Positions 20,621-33,424 of a DNA stretch of 64,000 bases are shown piece after piece. Both the position numbers and the translations under genes were made by a program. Source of the stretch: Tanypteryx hageni (taxonomy: Eukaryota > Arthropoda > Insecta > Odonata > Petaluridae). The notes beneath the pieces are model-generated. The model worked only from the letters and a program-made list of their open reading frames with translations. It was not told where the DNA came from and ran no database searches. Within the stretch, counting starts at the first letter, position 1. Each line of letters starts with the position of its first letter. The stretch spans positions 85,561,855 through 85,625,854 of the forward strand of contig CM054118.1 in NCBI GenBank assembly GCA_028673005.1. Direction: 5' to 3'.

Positions 20621-22699
20621 TAGTTAAGTTTCATTTTAAGGTAATACTTATTTTATACAAACCCGTCATTTTTGACGGGCAGTTGCGCTAATATTAAATA
20701 ACTCGTTGTCTCGCCAGTAATATCATATTTAAAAAACGTATTTTAGAGCGCTGCTCTGCGCAACAAAATCATAGGGGAGAATAGTTCCTAGTTCTAAATC
20801 TATGGAAATGAATTATCTGGATTCGACAATAACGCACGAATGAAAGACGGAAATTTAATTTGTTAGTTGTAAAATTTAAAAATCATATTCTTTTGCTTCA
20901 ACCTAAAAAATCTCGCATTTCAGATCCTTTAAACACCTCGTCCGTCAAATATTGCCTTTGCTAAAGATTTCTAATCAGCTTCCTGCATTTTATTTTGTTC
21001 GTCTATCCTGAGGTAATTAGCTATACAGAAGATCTATTTTGGTTAAATGTTCTTTTACTTACGCATCCATAAAAATGTATATTTATAGTTTATGGGCCAT
21101 TTTTCTTGTTTTTATGCTTTACATTAAACCAAATAGCATAAATGCAAGGTATGTTATTAAAGTTCCAGGACTGATGTTATAAAAAAATTGTGGAAGCTAT
21201 TGGTGCTTTTCCGCTTCAAAATATCCTCCCCTGCAGCAGTAGACTGTCTTGTTGAAGCAACTTTGGAAGTTATTTTCTAAATAATTTTTCATGATCTCTT
21301 TCACAACCGTTTGAATGCCTGCGTTCATCTTTAAAGCCCTCCCTTCCAGCACGATAACAGCCGTACTACTAAAAAACACGTGAAAGCTTTTTTTAATAGG
21401 TTGAATCTTGTACCCAGCCTAGAGCAAAATTTAATCGTCACTCCCTGCTTGACCATCCCCGCACGTCAACTAAGACAAGTGAGGCAGACATCAAGAGGGG
21501 AACGTGCTGCACGTGTCGTGAGAGGAATGAATGTGTTGAAACTTAGCATGGAAGTTGAAAAAAATTGAGTCTACTTTACGCCTACACAAGATAAAATAAC
21601 CTGAAATTTCTGGATTTTCTTAAAAGTCCTGGAACTTTTGGGAAAAACCTTGTACGTATTTGTTTTCTACGTTATTCAATTTGCTTCCCCAGCATGCTCT
21701 TGTACGTTTCAGTATTCACTCATTAAATTATAACAAGTTCCGCAAAATCATCCCCCAAAAAATACATTGTAGTCAATCTACGTAATATTAATTGCATACA
21801 GCTTTCCAAGAAAACGAGTGTTTTTCCTTCCGTAAACAATGCATTAGTCAATTCAAAGAGAATTACCGAACTCGTCTTGAGGCTAATTTAAAATTGACAA
21901 AATAAGTAATTATAAATGGCAAAATATTTGCTCACTCAGATTCCTTCATAACCATTTCATGGCTATTGGAGATAATTGAAGAATACGTATTTACTCAGTT
22001 TGAATGTTGAGTGTTTATTATGTCAATGAATAACATTTCAAATAGTTATACACAGTAAAAATGAAGCGTTTTATTATGTATAAATTCGGTGCCAGCTAAA
22101 CAAAAGTTCTGACAACTTTCTGATCAAGTATATTTTCTATCCAACCGTTCAGTTCCCCCGCTAATAAGCGTTTATCTTGCTTTTTCCAAAATGTAGTGAT
22201 TTGAAAATTCTTCACTTTTTCCCTTTTCATTCCTTCGGGTGCATGCAGATACCAAACTGCGTAATCCGTTCGTTTTAATCCTTGCTGTAACAATCCTCCC
22301 TCACACATGAATTTATCATTCATCTTGACGGTCTTGCTCTCAAAGAACATGATTTTCCTCACGCTCTTAAACAAAAAGAGCGGTTAAAGCATATCTTTGA
22401 TATTAACCTGTGGCCATTCCTCATTGCATTAAATGCGCGTAGAATGGAGGACAATAAAAATAAAATTAACAAAAACCAAGAAAAAATAAATAAATCTCGT
22501 TGACTGAGACCCGTGATTCCAAATAAAGAGTTATTATTACGCTATTCATTACTGTGTGAAATTTGCCTTTTTATGATGTTTCTCTTTTTTTCCATATCCC
22601 AACAATAAATTGTTTACTATTTTCCTCCAAGTTTTTTCTTCGTTATATCGTGGGGATTATTGGTTTATCAATATTTTTCCAGTTTCTTCTCAAACTTAC
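20621..22699. other. No gene recognised
   Basis: AT-rich DNA. The short open frames at 21197-21568 and 22096-22374 have no family signature, and no flanking splice structure was evident. Confidence 0.45.
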
Positions 22700-23200
22700 C
22701 ATGTTTTGCCTATTTTCCAAAAAATGGAAAGTAGCCTTATGAGGTCGCTGTGTTCGTGTGTGTGTCCCTAACATCTTCTTCATGAGAAAACCGATTTCAA
22801 CTATATTTGGTACATATAATATGCACATATATTAATGATCAAAATTACATGTTTGGGCAGAATCGACTTAGCAGGGGTGCCACATTTGCAAAGTTAAACT
22901 TTTCGGTAATTATGAATTTGGAAGGAATTGGCTTAACCGATTTCAACGAAATTTAGTATGAAGTAAGTATGCAACATAAAATAACAAAATCAAGATGTTT
23001 AGTATAGATATAGGAAGCAGGGCTGCCGTAATACATGGAATAAAAATATATTTTACACGTATCTGTGTTGAACTGTTCATATCAATTTTAATAGAATAGA
23101 ATGGGAATACGAGATGAATATGTTTAGAACGGATCAAAAAAGCAGGAATACCACAATATAAGGACAAATAAGTTTCGGATTTCAAAGCAAATACATTAGT
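22700..23200. repeat. Dispersed repeat family B, copy 3
   Basis: It begins with the palindrome 'attttccaaaaaatggaaagt', then 'gtgttcgtgtgtgtgtccc', 'gaaaaccgatttcaactata', 'aagttaaacttttcggtaat' and 'gtttagtatagatatagg'. It parallels 10508-10845 and the 3' part of 8950-10110. Confidence 0.75.
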
Positions 23201-26200
23201 ATACGATTATATTAGGATGAATTTGACGAAAAGCTCTTTTTTGCCACGGGAAACCTATGTACACCTACCTGTTATATACGTATTAAAGTTGTATTGAAAG
23301 GAAATTAGGCGGATTAGTTCTTTCCAAAACTACTTGTTCATACTGATTCCTTTCACATTCCCACTTGCCAACTATAGCAACCATTAATCCTCACTTTTTA
23401 ACGGTTTTATTTGGAATTAGACCGCATTCGTTCCCCATTATCCTGTCCAAAATCAATAGTATCGTCGGATCAATCCTATTCTGGCAATTACTTAAGAGTA
23501 TTTACTTTTCTTGATGGCTCAACATCAATGAAAACGCTGTTGTTCAACTTTTCTTATTTATAAGTTTCACTAGAGGAGCAATGTGCTGTCTTAACTCTCC
23601 CGTTGAGTTCAGAATGGCGCATCCGTATTTAAATGAGAGAAGATGGCGCACCGTTAAGCCTCCAGACAATGGGGTCCCTTTTGGTCCACGGGTCCTTATT
23701 CAGCATAAGCAGACCACTCTATCCTTGGTGATAAGATCTATCATCTGGGAGACGCCCCTCTACAAGTTCCAGGGTCTCCAGAGGAATTTATAGCGATATC
23801 TTTTCTCGGAAAGAATTGCCTTTGAATTCTGGAGGCGCTTTGGATAACGAAAGAACCATGTCGTTGAAAGCAATATGAAATTGCACTGATTAAGATAAGA
23901 AATAACCATGACACAATCGAGCTTGAGTAGAATTCCATTTTATTGACTTTTTATTTTCCCCAAACAAGTAAAGAACTAATTAAAAAAAGTATTTTTCTGT
24001 TTGATATTGGCGTGAATGATTATTTTGAGCTCGCGACTTTCATACATTCAATTATTTTAAAAGATATAAAATATAAAATAAGATCTAATATGAGGGAGTA
24101 AAAAGATGCGTATGTTATGTAACATTTGCTGTGACATGTGAGGGAAAAATGACGAAGAATGGGAATAGGAATAGTTGGTGGGTATGAGGAACTAAAATGC
24201 AAGTACATTTGTACCTACGTCGCCTAAATTCACTGAATATAGTATAGGATGGAAAGATCTTTCGGAAAGGTGAAGACAAATACGTCGTAGGAAGGCTTAG
24301 AATATACAGTTAATTTAGCATAACTTCAATGGATGGCGTTATAAGGATGATATTCGGGATTCCTAGTCAAAGACTTCGATAGATTTTGAATAAACCTAGA
24401 AATCTGAACACTCCAGAAATAGATATATCGGTTGGATAAAATTCCTTTGATTTGTACAATAATGCATTGATGGATAAATGTAAAAAATCTAAAGCAACGA
24501 GCATAGCGAAATTCAATTTATTCACGCTATTCTCTAGTTCTTTTTTAATTGTATTAAAAGCTTAGGAAAGATATATAATGTAGAAATAAAAAAGCCTTTT
24601 GTAGCTGTTCAGCTGTTGCGGGTTTTTTGTTTCATTTTTCTAGCCCCAAGTTGTTTAATGTTGCTTCGACTTACTCAGGTAAACTTGTCTACAGTTTAGT
24701 AGTCTCGCTGTGTTTTAAGCGTGTTTATACCAAGTAGAATGAGATTATGTAATTTTAGCATAAGGTGCCGTGAAACGAAGGACGTAATGTAATGGACAAA
24801 ATGTAAGATTTGTATTAATGTAAGAATAATAAATCCAAATAACGAACTAAAGAGGGAAGAAGATACGAACGTCTTTTGGATGAGAGATGGACCATAGGCT
24901 CTCCCCACAACCCCGCAATTTCCCTTTTGTGGGAACATAAATCTCGGAATATTCGCACGAATCCCTCTCCCATTTAAATCTCGTTCACAGAGAGGAATGG
25001 ACCGAGTCGTACAAATTGTTGGGGTCCATGGCGAACGAAATCTTTTTAAGTGCCTCTAAGCATACGTTGCGGAGCCAATGAGGGTCGCTCTTATTTCGTC
25101 TCCGCGTAGATGTCAAACCCGCGTCATTTTGGCCGTCACGGATGACCTTGGAGCCGAGCCAAAATGTCTGACAATTCGCACGAAGTGGCGCGCATCGATT
25201 GAAGGATCTTGAGATCTCTCTGGCAGCGAATTCAAATGAAGATTGAACCAATTCGCGTCCCTATTCCAGATTCTCGATTGCCATGAGACAAAGGTTGTAT
25301 CCCTGGACAATAAGAATCGAGGTAATTCAACTCTGAATGTTATAAAATTGAGAATCTAAATGTTTAATTATGCGGAAAATCATTTTGTTAGTCCTCCCTC
25401 GTGCAGAAATAGCCTTTCGGAGGGAACGGCTGTGTTCCTTTGGAACGAAGTCAGATATCGTATGGCACACACTTTTGGATAATATCTCCTAAGTCACTGA
25501 TTCTGGGATTATGGAGACGTAATCGCGTAGTTTCATAAGTGTGTATCCGAACATCAAAATATTTTATGTCGTTTTATCATAAACACTCACCTGATTACGC
25601 AAACATTATTATTCTATGATGGCCTAATTCCAAACCAGTATCAAATGAAAGAGTAAATCAACATTTTTTAATGGTAAAAAGATTCTATCTTTCATTATAG
25701 AATTTTTTGTTGGGTAAACTAGATAATATAGATCTCTCTAGGATGAAATTCAATTGATATTTAAACTTAAAATTACTTGAAGAAATGAGTGAAGAGGTAA
25801 TATCAGATAAGTAGTAGATAAAATAGTAGATAAAATGGCTAAATGACAAAGCAAACTAAGAAAATGACTTCTCCTCATGCCCTAATAGTTTCCGTAGTCA
25901 AGGTACTTACTATGAAGTGGGTCTTCTCAAAGGGAAATTTTTTCTTTCATTAAAGATTAATAAAAAGGGAATTAGCATTTTAAAATGGATCTCCGAAGCA
26001 GTACGCATGCCGAGTGCCATCTTCGATAAATATTTTTGATTTGGGGTGGTATTAAAAACAACTTTTAGTTGCATAATGATATTCTGCTAAAATTTTATAT
26101 ATGTAGTTGGAGACTGCGAAAAAGAAACGTTGAGTAAATGAAAAATAGCAGCAGCAAAAAGGATAGTTGCTGCGTCACATTCGACTTGAATCTATAGTAT

Positions 26201-27880
26201 ACTAAAATAACGCTAATCATCATCAAGTGTTTCATTATATTACAATCTCATAGAGACTAATCTGTGCAACAGCCTTCTCAACGTGGGGGAAAATATCCAA
26301 CCAATCGAGAAAGGAATAGTTTCTGTCAGAAATGAAAATTTAAGATAAAGAAAATTGTTCCATGCGCTCTTGGATGCAATCAAAGGTTACATGCACCATA
26401 AATAGTTTAGACTATTACAAAACACTGCATATCAACTATGTTTATAAGTGTAAAGATAATTTGAATAATTTCACATAGAAAATAGCGGGAGAGCAGCAAA
26501 GAGACCGCGTTTTTTTAGAGAATAAATAGAAATACCAAAGCAATAACCCAAAGAACTCAACCAAAGATATTACACGATCTATATATAGTTGAGAACTCAT
26601 TTAAAGTCGGAAAAAATACTTAACAACCAAAAATATTGAAGAATACCGTATTTAATAGCGTAATTGCCTCCATTGCGTAATTACCCCAGCCGAATTATGA
26701 GGAGGGAAAAAGGCAGCTTTTGGCACCGCATAATTTCCTCTTAATATATTTGTTTTGGTTGCACATTACGTCCAAATTTCGAGTTCATAATTAATTTTAC
26801 ACAAATTAAAAACGATAACCCCATGCTTGCCACTCAGAAAGAGCATTTGAATCTTTTTGTGACCATTTTGCCATCCCTTTACTTTGACACGATGGTTTGC
26901 ATTGTTTACGCTGTATGACTCATTTGAAGGCATTGTCAAGTTTAACTAAAACAAATAAAGCGTTCTTGTAAAGCAGTTTGTGCTGGAATAAAATACTAGT
27001 AAATGTTCTAAAAGGCATTACCTTTCAGGATATTTTATTCTGAAAAGACCACTTCCTTACTACAAGGGGAAAATTGCGTATTTATTTTAGTGTCAAAAAT
27101 CTTGTGAAAAATGAAGTAATTACGCAATAAAATACGGTTGGCTGCCGATGATGTTGAAGTTTACGAGATTCTGCTATCGGATAAACTTGTCAAACTTTAA
27201 TAACTGACATTTCTTTAAAATAGAATTATATTTCTGGAATTAAATAACTTCAAAATTTATCTGTTAGAGAAAAAGGAGTATTTAAAGTATTTTGCACATG
27301 CAAAAAAAAGTGTTTCAGTGATTAATCTTTATTTAAAAATATATGTATAATAATATAAATACAATACAAAATTAAATTTTGGTGTTCTTAGAAGATGTAT
27401 TATTATAAATCACTGTCTTGGCATTGAGGCAGCCAGATCGATCCCTACCATAGAAGTAGATCCTTTTATCCTCCATCGTTATTTTTCTTATTGGAGAATT
27501 AAATCAATCCGAGAGCGGTTCTTGTATTACTGATAAATGGATATTTGCACGATCTCATTGGATGAAGGGAAAAGAAGAAATTCCATCCCATCACCAATGA
27601 AGGATTCTAATTAATGTATCATGTAATTATTGAAGCCGTTTAAAACAGCACAAATCCATCCATTCACTTAATAGCTGTCATGCTATGGAATCGAGTGCAA
27701 AAATAGATAAAACTTATATTTAAAAACATGAAAATACGAGTGGGAATGTTGAGGCGTCGCCGTAAGATAAAATCAGGCAAAAAAGGTAATTACAAATTGA
27801 GAGGGATACGGGAATCCAAAGTACTAAAACTTCGGTTAATTGTGAAAAAAGAAAGAGGTTGAATTATGTGGAAAGATGTT
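23201..27880. other. No gene recognised
   Basis: A long AT-rich stretch. GC-richer patches occur at 23570-23790 and 24985-25300, with short open frames on both strands but no recognisable motif. No transposon ends with target duplications were found. Confidence 0.45.
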
Positions 27881-27899
27881 ATCTAAAATGCGTGCAACA

Positions 27900-28465
27900 G
27901 AAGAGCGGATTGGATGAGGAAAGAAGAATGGAGAAGGGAGAGAAAAGGAGAATGAAGAATGGAGAGGAATGGATAATGGAGAGGAAAGGAGAATGGAGAG
28001 GAAAGGAGAATGGAGAGGAAAAGAGAATGAAGAATGGAGAGGAATGGAGAGGAAAGGAGAATATAGAATGGAGAGGATAGGAGAATAAAGAATGTAGAGG
28101 AAAGGAGATTGATATAGGAAGATAAAAGAATGGAGAGGAAAGGAGAATGAAGAATGGAGATAAAATGAGAATGGAGACGAAAGGAGAATGGAGAGGAAAG
28201 GAGAATGGAGAGGAAATGAGAATGGAGAGGAAAGGAGAATGAAGAATGGAGAGGAATGGATAATGGAGAGGAAAGGAGAATGGAGAGGAAAGGAGAATGA
28301 AGAATGGAGAGGAATGGATAATGGAGAGGAAAGGAGAATGGAGAGGAAAGGAGAATGAAGAATGGAGATGAAAAAAGAATGAAGTAGGGTGATAAATTGA
28401 GAATGGAGAGGGAGAAAAGGAGAATGAATGGAGAAAAAAGGAGAATGGAGAGGGAGGAATGAAAG
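27900..28465. repeat. Purine-rich minisatellite (GGAGAGGAAAGGAGAAT units)
   Basis: About 560 bp of G/A-rich repeats. Units 'ggagaggaaaggagaat' and 'gaagaatggagaggaatgga' alternate, with higher-order repetition in the centre (28190-28375). The 227-codon reverse frame of Ser/Pro/Phe/His-rich sequence over it is low-complexity and not a gene. Confidence 0.92.
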
Positions 28466-29740
28466 AGGAAAAGGGAGACGAAGGCAGCGAGAGAGTTGAA
28501 CGCCCGAAACGAGTGTCAAGGTCTTTGGAGTTTCATCGAAGGCGTAACTATCTCCCTTGCGCTGGGATAGGAGTCGAGAAAGAAGGGGAAGAGATGAGGA
28601 AGAGCAAAGAAGAGGGTGTGAGACGCTGGGAAAAGCGGGGACGGAGCGAGGAGGGTGCTTGGGAAAGAGGATTTTGAAAAATGAAAGTGATAAAGCTTGA
28701 CCGGAGAAATTGCTTTAGGTGTGAAGTTAAAAGTTCGTAAAATCGGTAGGTAAATCTTTGGGAATTTTAAGATGACGTGCAGGAAAAATGTATTCAAAGA
28801 AAAGTTCAAATAATTTATATGCCATTGTATTCAGCTCATTATATACTAAACGAGAACCTGGAGTTTTAAGAATGCAATCATTTCTATGGAATCCATATAG
28901 CAAAAAATTAAGGTAAGAACCTGTGCTGCGCAAAAGGAAGATTCTAAAGAAATGGGTGCTATCACGTTTCGAAATAGATATATACAAAACATACTAATAA
29001 ACCGACAAAAACTTTTCATATATACAACAGCGGAAATTACCTTTGATCACTTTTTATTCCAAGAAAAAAATGAGTGAATTTTTGATGCTAGCAGAAATGG
29101 ATTATCAATATTTATATTAAATGAATATATGGTTGTAATTTTATCACCGCTGAATGAAGACAAAAATTTTACGCCTTTTATTTCTTCATTGTTTAATGAT
29201 GAAGAGCCAATCCCGAAAAATTGATCTTGAACTTTTGGGCAATGTTGTAAGTAACTTGTTAAGGAGAATTTTCATTGCTATGCATGTTGAATTTCATCAA
29301 TGCAAGAAGCAAAAATGACTGTTATATTAATAAATCCAGCATAAGCTTAGTTTAAATAAAACTAGTATTGATGGTAGAATCAAACCCCTAAGGACGTGAT
29401 AAGCATACAAGAGACAGCGCAAAATGTTTCCAAGAGAGGATAACTCAGCCTCAGCGGGAGATTGAGCGGTTTTTATTAACTTATGGACATGAATTTATGT
29501 TGACCCTTCAATGAACCTTCCAAAAATTTTATAAATCATAGCAGCGATAGCGCAGGAATAAAGGGCGAGCTTTTTTCCCTGTTAATTATATTATTTAGCC
29601 CAAAAAGCAATTGTGATCTCTATACTTAATGGAGGCGCATATTCAGAGTTGAATAACTGACAATTGGCTTAACATGATTTACATGTTAATCTAATAGGTA
29701 TATAGTTGAGGGTTATGTAAAAATGATGTGGAAAGAAACC
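28466..29740. other. No gene recognised
   Basis: A GC-richer shoulder (28470-28670) next to the minisatellite, then AT-rich DNA. No motif was recognised. Confidence 0.45.
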
Positions 29741-29744
29741 GATT

Positions 29745-31130
29745 GGCTACGGGAGAAACAGCACGATTTTTGACAGCATTAGTTCAAGAGGTTGCGAATA
29801 AAGGAAAGCGGTTACATATATATTTATTGATTTTTCTAAAGTCTTCGGCAGGGACAACCACAATATATAATTAGAAAAGATATCAGGAATGGGATTAGAC
29901 AAAAGAAATGTACAGTGAACCAAAGCATTCTTATAGGATGCAAGCAGAGAGTGAGGGTCGGAGACAATCTTTCGCAATAATCTATGATAAACTCATGGAT
30001 ACCGCACGAAAACGTGCGTACCCACTAACATTCTTAATATTAATAAACGACAAGGCGTAATATCTTCAATCGCAGGTTAGACTGTTCCCAGATGATTTTA
30101 TGCTACACAATCAATGAAAAGGAAGCTTGCTGCTTTAGATTGTTATAAGATTTTTGCCCACTTATAGATTGTTACGAACAAGATGGTAATCGAGGCAAAT
30201 AAAAAAAATTGTTCCTCTTCAGCTGTAGAGCAGTAGAATGTGATATAATTATACAATAGATGCCCAACGGATAACAGAGAATAATAAGTATATTTGCTTG
30301 GGAGAAATTTATAGTAAAGATTTACAGTGGGATCCTAAGAAAGGCAGCATTGTTCAAAAATAAGCACTTAAGTATCAAAAGTTGAAAGAATAAGTACTTA
30401 TATTAGTTATTTCCAATAGCCATAACAAAGTTATGAAAAACCAGATGCGTTCTATTTAGAATCTACTTAGGTGAATTGCCACTGAAGACGGCTGCATTGT
30501 AGTTGAAACGAGAACCTGGTTTTTCATAACCTTGTTATGTCTATTAGAGGTACCTGAGTTAAGTACTTTTTTCCCAGTTTTTGCTACTACAGTACTTATT
30601 CTTATTTTTTTCAGCCACAAGACGACCTCAAAAACTTTCTATCGAAGATAGCGTTGCAAAAATCATATAAAGCTCTGCATTTCATGATTATAGTGTTAGA
30701 GAAAAGCATTCCAATGAATAAGGAAGTAACTTACAACTTCCTAGTTTGGCCACTATTTTAACAAAGAACTATGGTCTGGGATCCACCTTTATTCTGGCGA
30801 GTTAAAATATATAAATGGTTCTTAGAACTGCTACACGTTTCCTATTTGCAAAGTATAAGAGGGGAGTGAATGATGCAGAAATTATAGAAAAAGGGTGTTG
30901 ATTTCCAGAGGACAGGAGGAAATTAGCAATGTTCGAGTGAACTTATACATATATATCAATAAATCATTGTGGAAGGAGTTAAGCGTTAAGATGAGTAAAG
31001 CGAAATATTACGAGCGTAAGGATCTTTATGCATGTAATTGAGCCGTTAGGACAGAAGGCTGTGGGAAATAATTTCTCCTATGAATTAAGTCACAGAGAAT
31101 CGGAGCAGTTTAACTGGGAAGGTCTTGGCG
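29745..31130 (+). pseudogene. Jockey/CR1-like LINE reverse transcriptase relic
   Basis: Forward-strand translation across frames gives RT blocks in order: YIFIDFSKVFGRDNHNI (29815-29870, catalytic block A), KISGMGLDKRNVQ, FLILINDKA-like sequence (30030-30055), RLFPDDFMLH (30078-30110, the FADD active site with Ala to Pro), KYICLGEIYSKDLQWDPKK (30285-30345), and a C-terminal part: YKALHFMIIVLEKSIPMNKE, LVWPLF and MVWDPPLFW, ending near SPEDRRKLAMFE (30910-30945). Many stops and shifts mark a dead copy. A foldback element at 30392-30566 interrupts it. The block A spelling 'YIDFSKAFDxVNHxxL' favours the Jockey/CR1 groups. Confidence 0.8.
30392..30566. mobile_element. Foldback/MITE element of about 175 bp inside the RT relic
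   Basis: The arms pair over about 50 bp: left 'aagtactta' plus 'aatagccataacaaagttat' and 'gaaaaaccag' (30392-30445), right the inverse (30515-30566). The loop contains 'ccactgaagacggctgcatt' and 'gtagttgaaacgag'. A related core ('ccgctgagaatggcggtttt', 'gtagtcgaaatacgag') occurs at 52863-52905. It separates the KYLG-like block of the RT relic from its C-terminal part, so it inserted after the LINE. Confidence 0.75.
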
Positions 31131-32657
31131 TCCATCCCTCCCCATGAATGACTCTTCAAGGTTGTGTAAAAACATCGTTAAATACGTATTATCTGCATAT
31201 AATATATATATTTTTATTTTCACCTGTGTAAATTCAAATTTGTTTTCTGTCACTAATCTCGTCTGCATAATTGTATATGGTGTATACTATAAATCTATTT
31301 TTTTTATGTATCCTTGTCTGAAATTTTATATTTGTAAATGATATACATATAATTTGTAAAAAATTTTATATAGCGGATAAGCGTTGCCACCTAGCCATTT
31401 GACCAACAAGCAACGGGTTAGTAATGATAACGATTTTTATAATTTCTGCTTCGGCTAATAATAACTAAAATTCCTCTTGCCTCTTTTCGCTCATGAAACA
31501 AAAGTACTCTTACTCACCTTTTCTAGTTCTAAGAAGAATAAGTGTTTTATGGAGAATTTTGGGCATAAACCAACAGAGGGATCCAGTCTAAATTATTTCT
31601 AAAGAAAATATTTTAATCTATTTATTTGTGTTCCTATTAACTTGCACTGTTTATGCACAGAAATTATATCAAGATACCTTTTCTTACCAATGTTCTTTTT
31701 AGTAACTTCAAATGGAATTACAATTAGTTTTTTATATTTTCCAAACAAAATAAAGGTATTTTTTACTTGTTTTCCTATCACATTGTATCTTTTAATACAA
31801 ATATGAAATCTTGATATTTAATTGCACAGTGAGAAATCTTTACCTATTTTACGTCGTACATTACTGAATATATAAAAATTATATTCACAGGTAAAGCACA
31901 TTTATGAAATGTGTTTCTGTCGGAAAAATTATAAAAGATTGACTTCAATGAGGAAGGTTGAGCTATTTGTATTTAAAGAAAAGAGTGAACTGCATAATCT
32001 GAGCTTACGTCCGCGGAAATTCTTCTTTTTCAGTATTTTAGAAAATCAAATAATTCTCTTGATTCTTCCTCCCTCTCCAAGCCTATGGTCTAGTTTTTGT
32101 GTAACTTTTTTCAGTCTTTGATAAGCAATACATATTTTGCTTTTGTAAACATCTCTCTGTTTCCCTTACCATACTGTTCCTCTCGATTATCTTATCTGTA
32201 ATTTCGCAAATCGTTGACGACTTCAGTGTTTGTCGGGAGATCTCCGCTGATGTGTACTTGTTTTTCCAATATTGTTGCGACTTTTGGAGTCATCTTCATC
32301 ATCAATTCGATTCCACTGAAATTAACACCTCGAAATGCCATTTTTCAATTCTCTTCCACAATTTAGTTGAGGATAAAAGACCATTCTTGGAAGATATCTG
32401 ACGAAGTGGAAATGTTTAACGTCTCCTCTCATACATAAGCACAGTGATAACTGCGAAATTAGTAACCTAAACATCCGCTCCACCATATAAAACACCCATC
32501 GTAAGAAGATATTTATATTTATGAGGTCACAAAAATACGAGTTAACGGATTCTTCATCTAAAGTATACACTTATCAGAGCATGATGCAGAAAATTATAGA
32601 GTCGTATATGAATAGATTCCACGTCGAATGACTGCTAAGAGCACCACGAGAGGACTA
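31131..32657. other. No gene recognised
   Basis: Very AT-rich sequence without recognised repeats or protein motifs. Confidence 0.5.
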
Positions 32658-32661
32658 TTAA

Positions 32662-33420
32662 CCCGTAACCACAGGCATCAGAAATTGACGCGCAAACACA
32701 GGTATGCGGTCTCTCATACCCAAGCCAAAAATAAATGATTACGACACTATAGATATAAAGTTTTCTTAAGTATATATTTGAAATAGGGTCTTGGTGAACA
32801 AACACAAAAATATGAACTCTTAATATACAATATATTCTTAGTAAATATGAAAATGAAATTTTTTAACACAAAAAGGTAGGACTAATTTTTTATAGGTTAC
32901 TTTTTTAATTTCATAAAGAAACTTAAGTATTTGCATTAGTGTTTTGCAGAGGGTTTGTTTAAACACATGAATATAAAAGAATTTTAAAAAAGAAAAAGTT
33001 ATTAAAAATGAATTTTCACTCTGGCGCATTCTCCGCAAGCGGGTGATGAACATTTCAAACATATTGGGCTGCTACAAATAAAGCATTGGAAGGCAGTTTT
33101 GGTTTTATTTTTCGGACGTGCGATGGTCCAGGACGGTTTAACTGCGACATATCCTCAGAAATTTCCGAAACCATGAAAAAGAACTGTCCCGAAAAAATTA
33201 CGCGAACATAGGCATGCGGTCTCTCAGACAGGCAACGAAACTAAACACGCTCTAGTACGCATAGGTCCAATGCTAGAAGGCAGCTGCCGTATAGTAAACA
33301 AAGCCACCTGTAGGATACAAAGATAAACAATATGTTAAAGGCGGAGATGATTCACGAACCCAAAAGGAGACTATTGAAATTTTACGTGCAGTCTGAGAGA
33401 CCGGTGCCGGTGGTTACGGG
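32662..33420 (-). mobile_element. piggyBac-type element with TTAA target duplication, internally deleted
   Basis: Flanked by TTAA on both sides (32658-32661 and 33421-33424). Inverted ends are CCCGTAACCACAGGCATC and, on the other side in reverse complement, CCCGTAACCACCGGCACC. The palindromic-like 'gcggtctctca' block near both ends (about 32705 and 33215, and the inverted 'tctgagagacc' at 33392) forms subterminal repeats. It retains only the 3' end of a transposase gene (33002-33148, reverse). At 759 bp it is a deletion derivative that could move only in trans. Confidence 0.9.
33002..33148 (-). pseudogene. piggyBac transposase C-terminal Cys-rich tail
   Basis: The reverse frame ends ARPKNKTKTAFQCFICSSPI, followed by CLKCSSPACGECARVK and a TAA stop. 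The C-x2-C, C-x2-C and C-x2-C pattern close to the stop codon matches the Cys-rich C-terminal domain of piggyBac transposases. There is no upstream catalytic domain in the element. A different frame of the same stretch (32838-33062) is only a shadow. The fragment fixes the orientation of the element as reverse. Confidence 0.8.
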
Positions 33421-33424
33421 TTAA

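Noticed and set aside
27836..28519. Reverse-strand frame of 227 codons (Ser/Pro/Phe/His repeats)
   Set aside because: Low-complexity translation of the G/A minisatellite.
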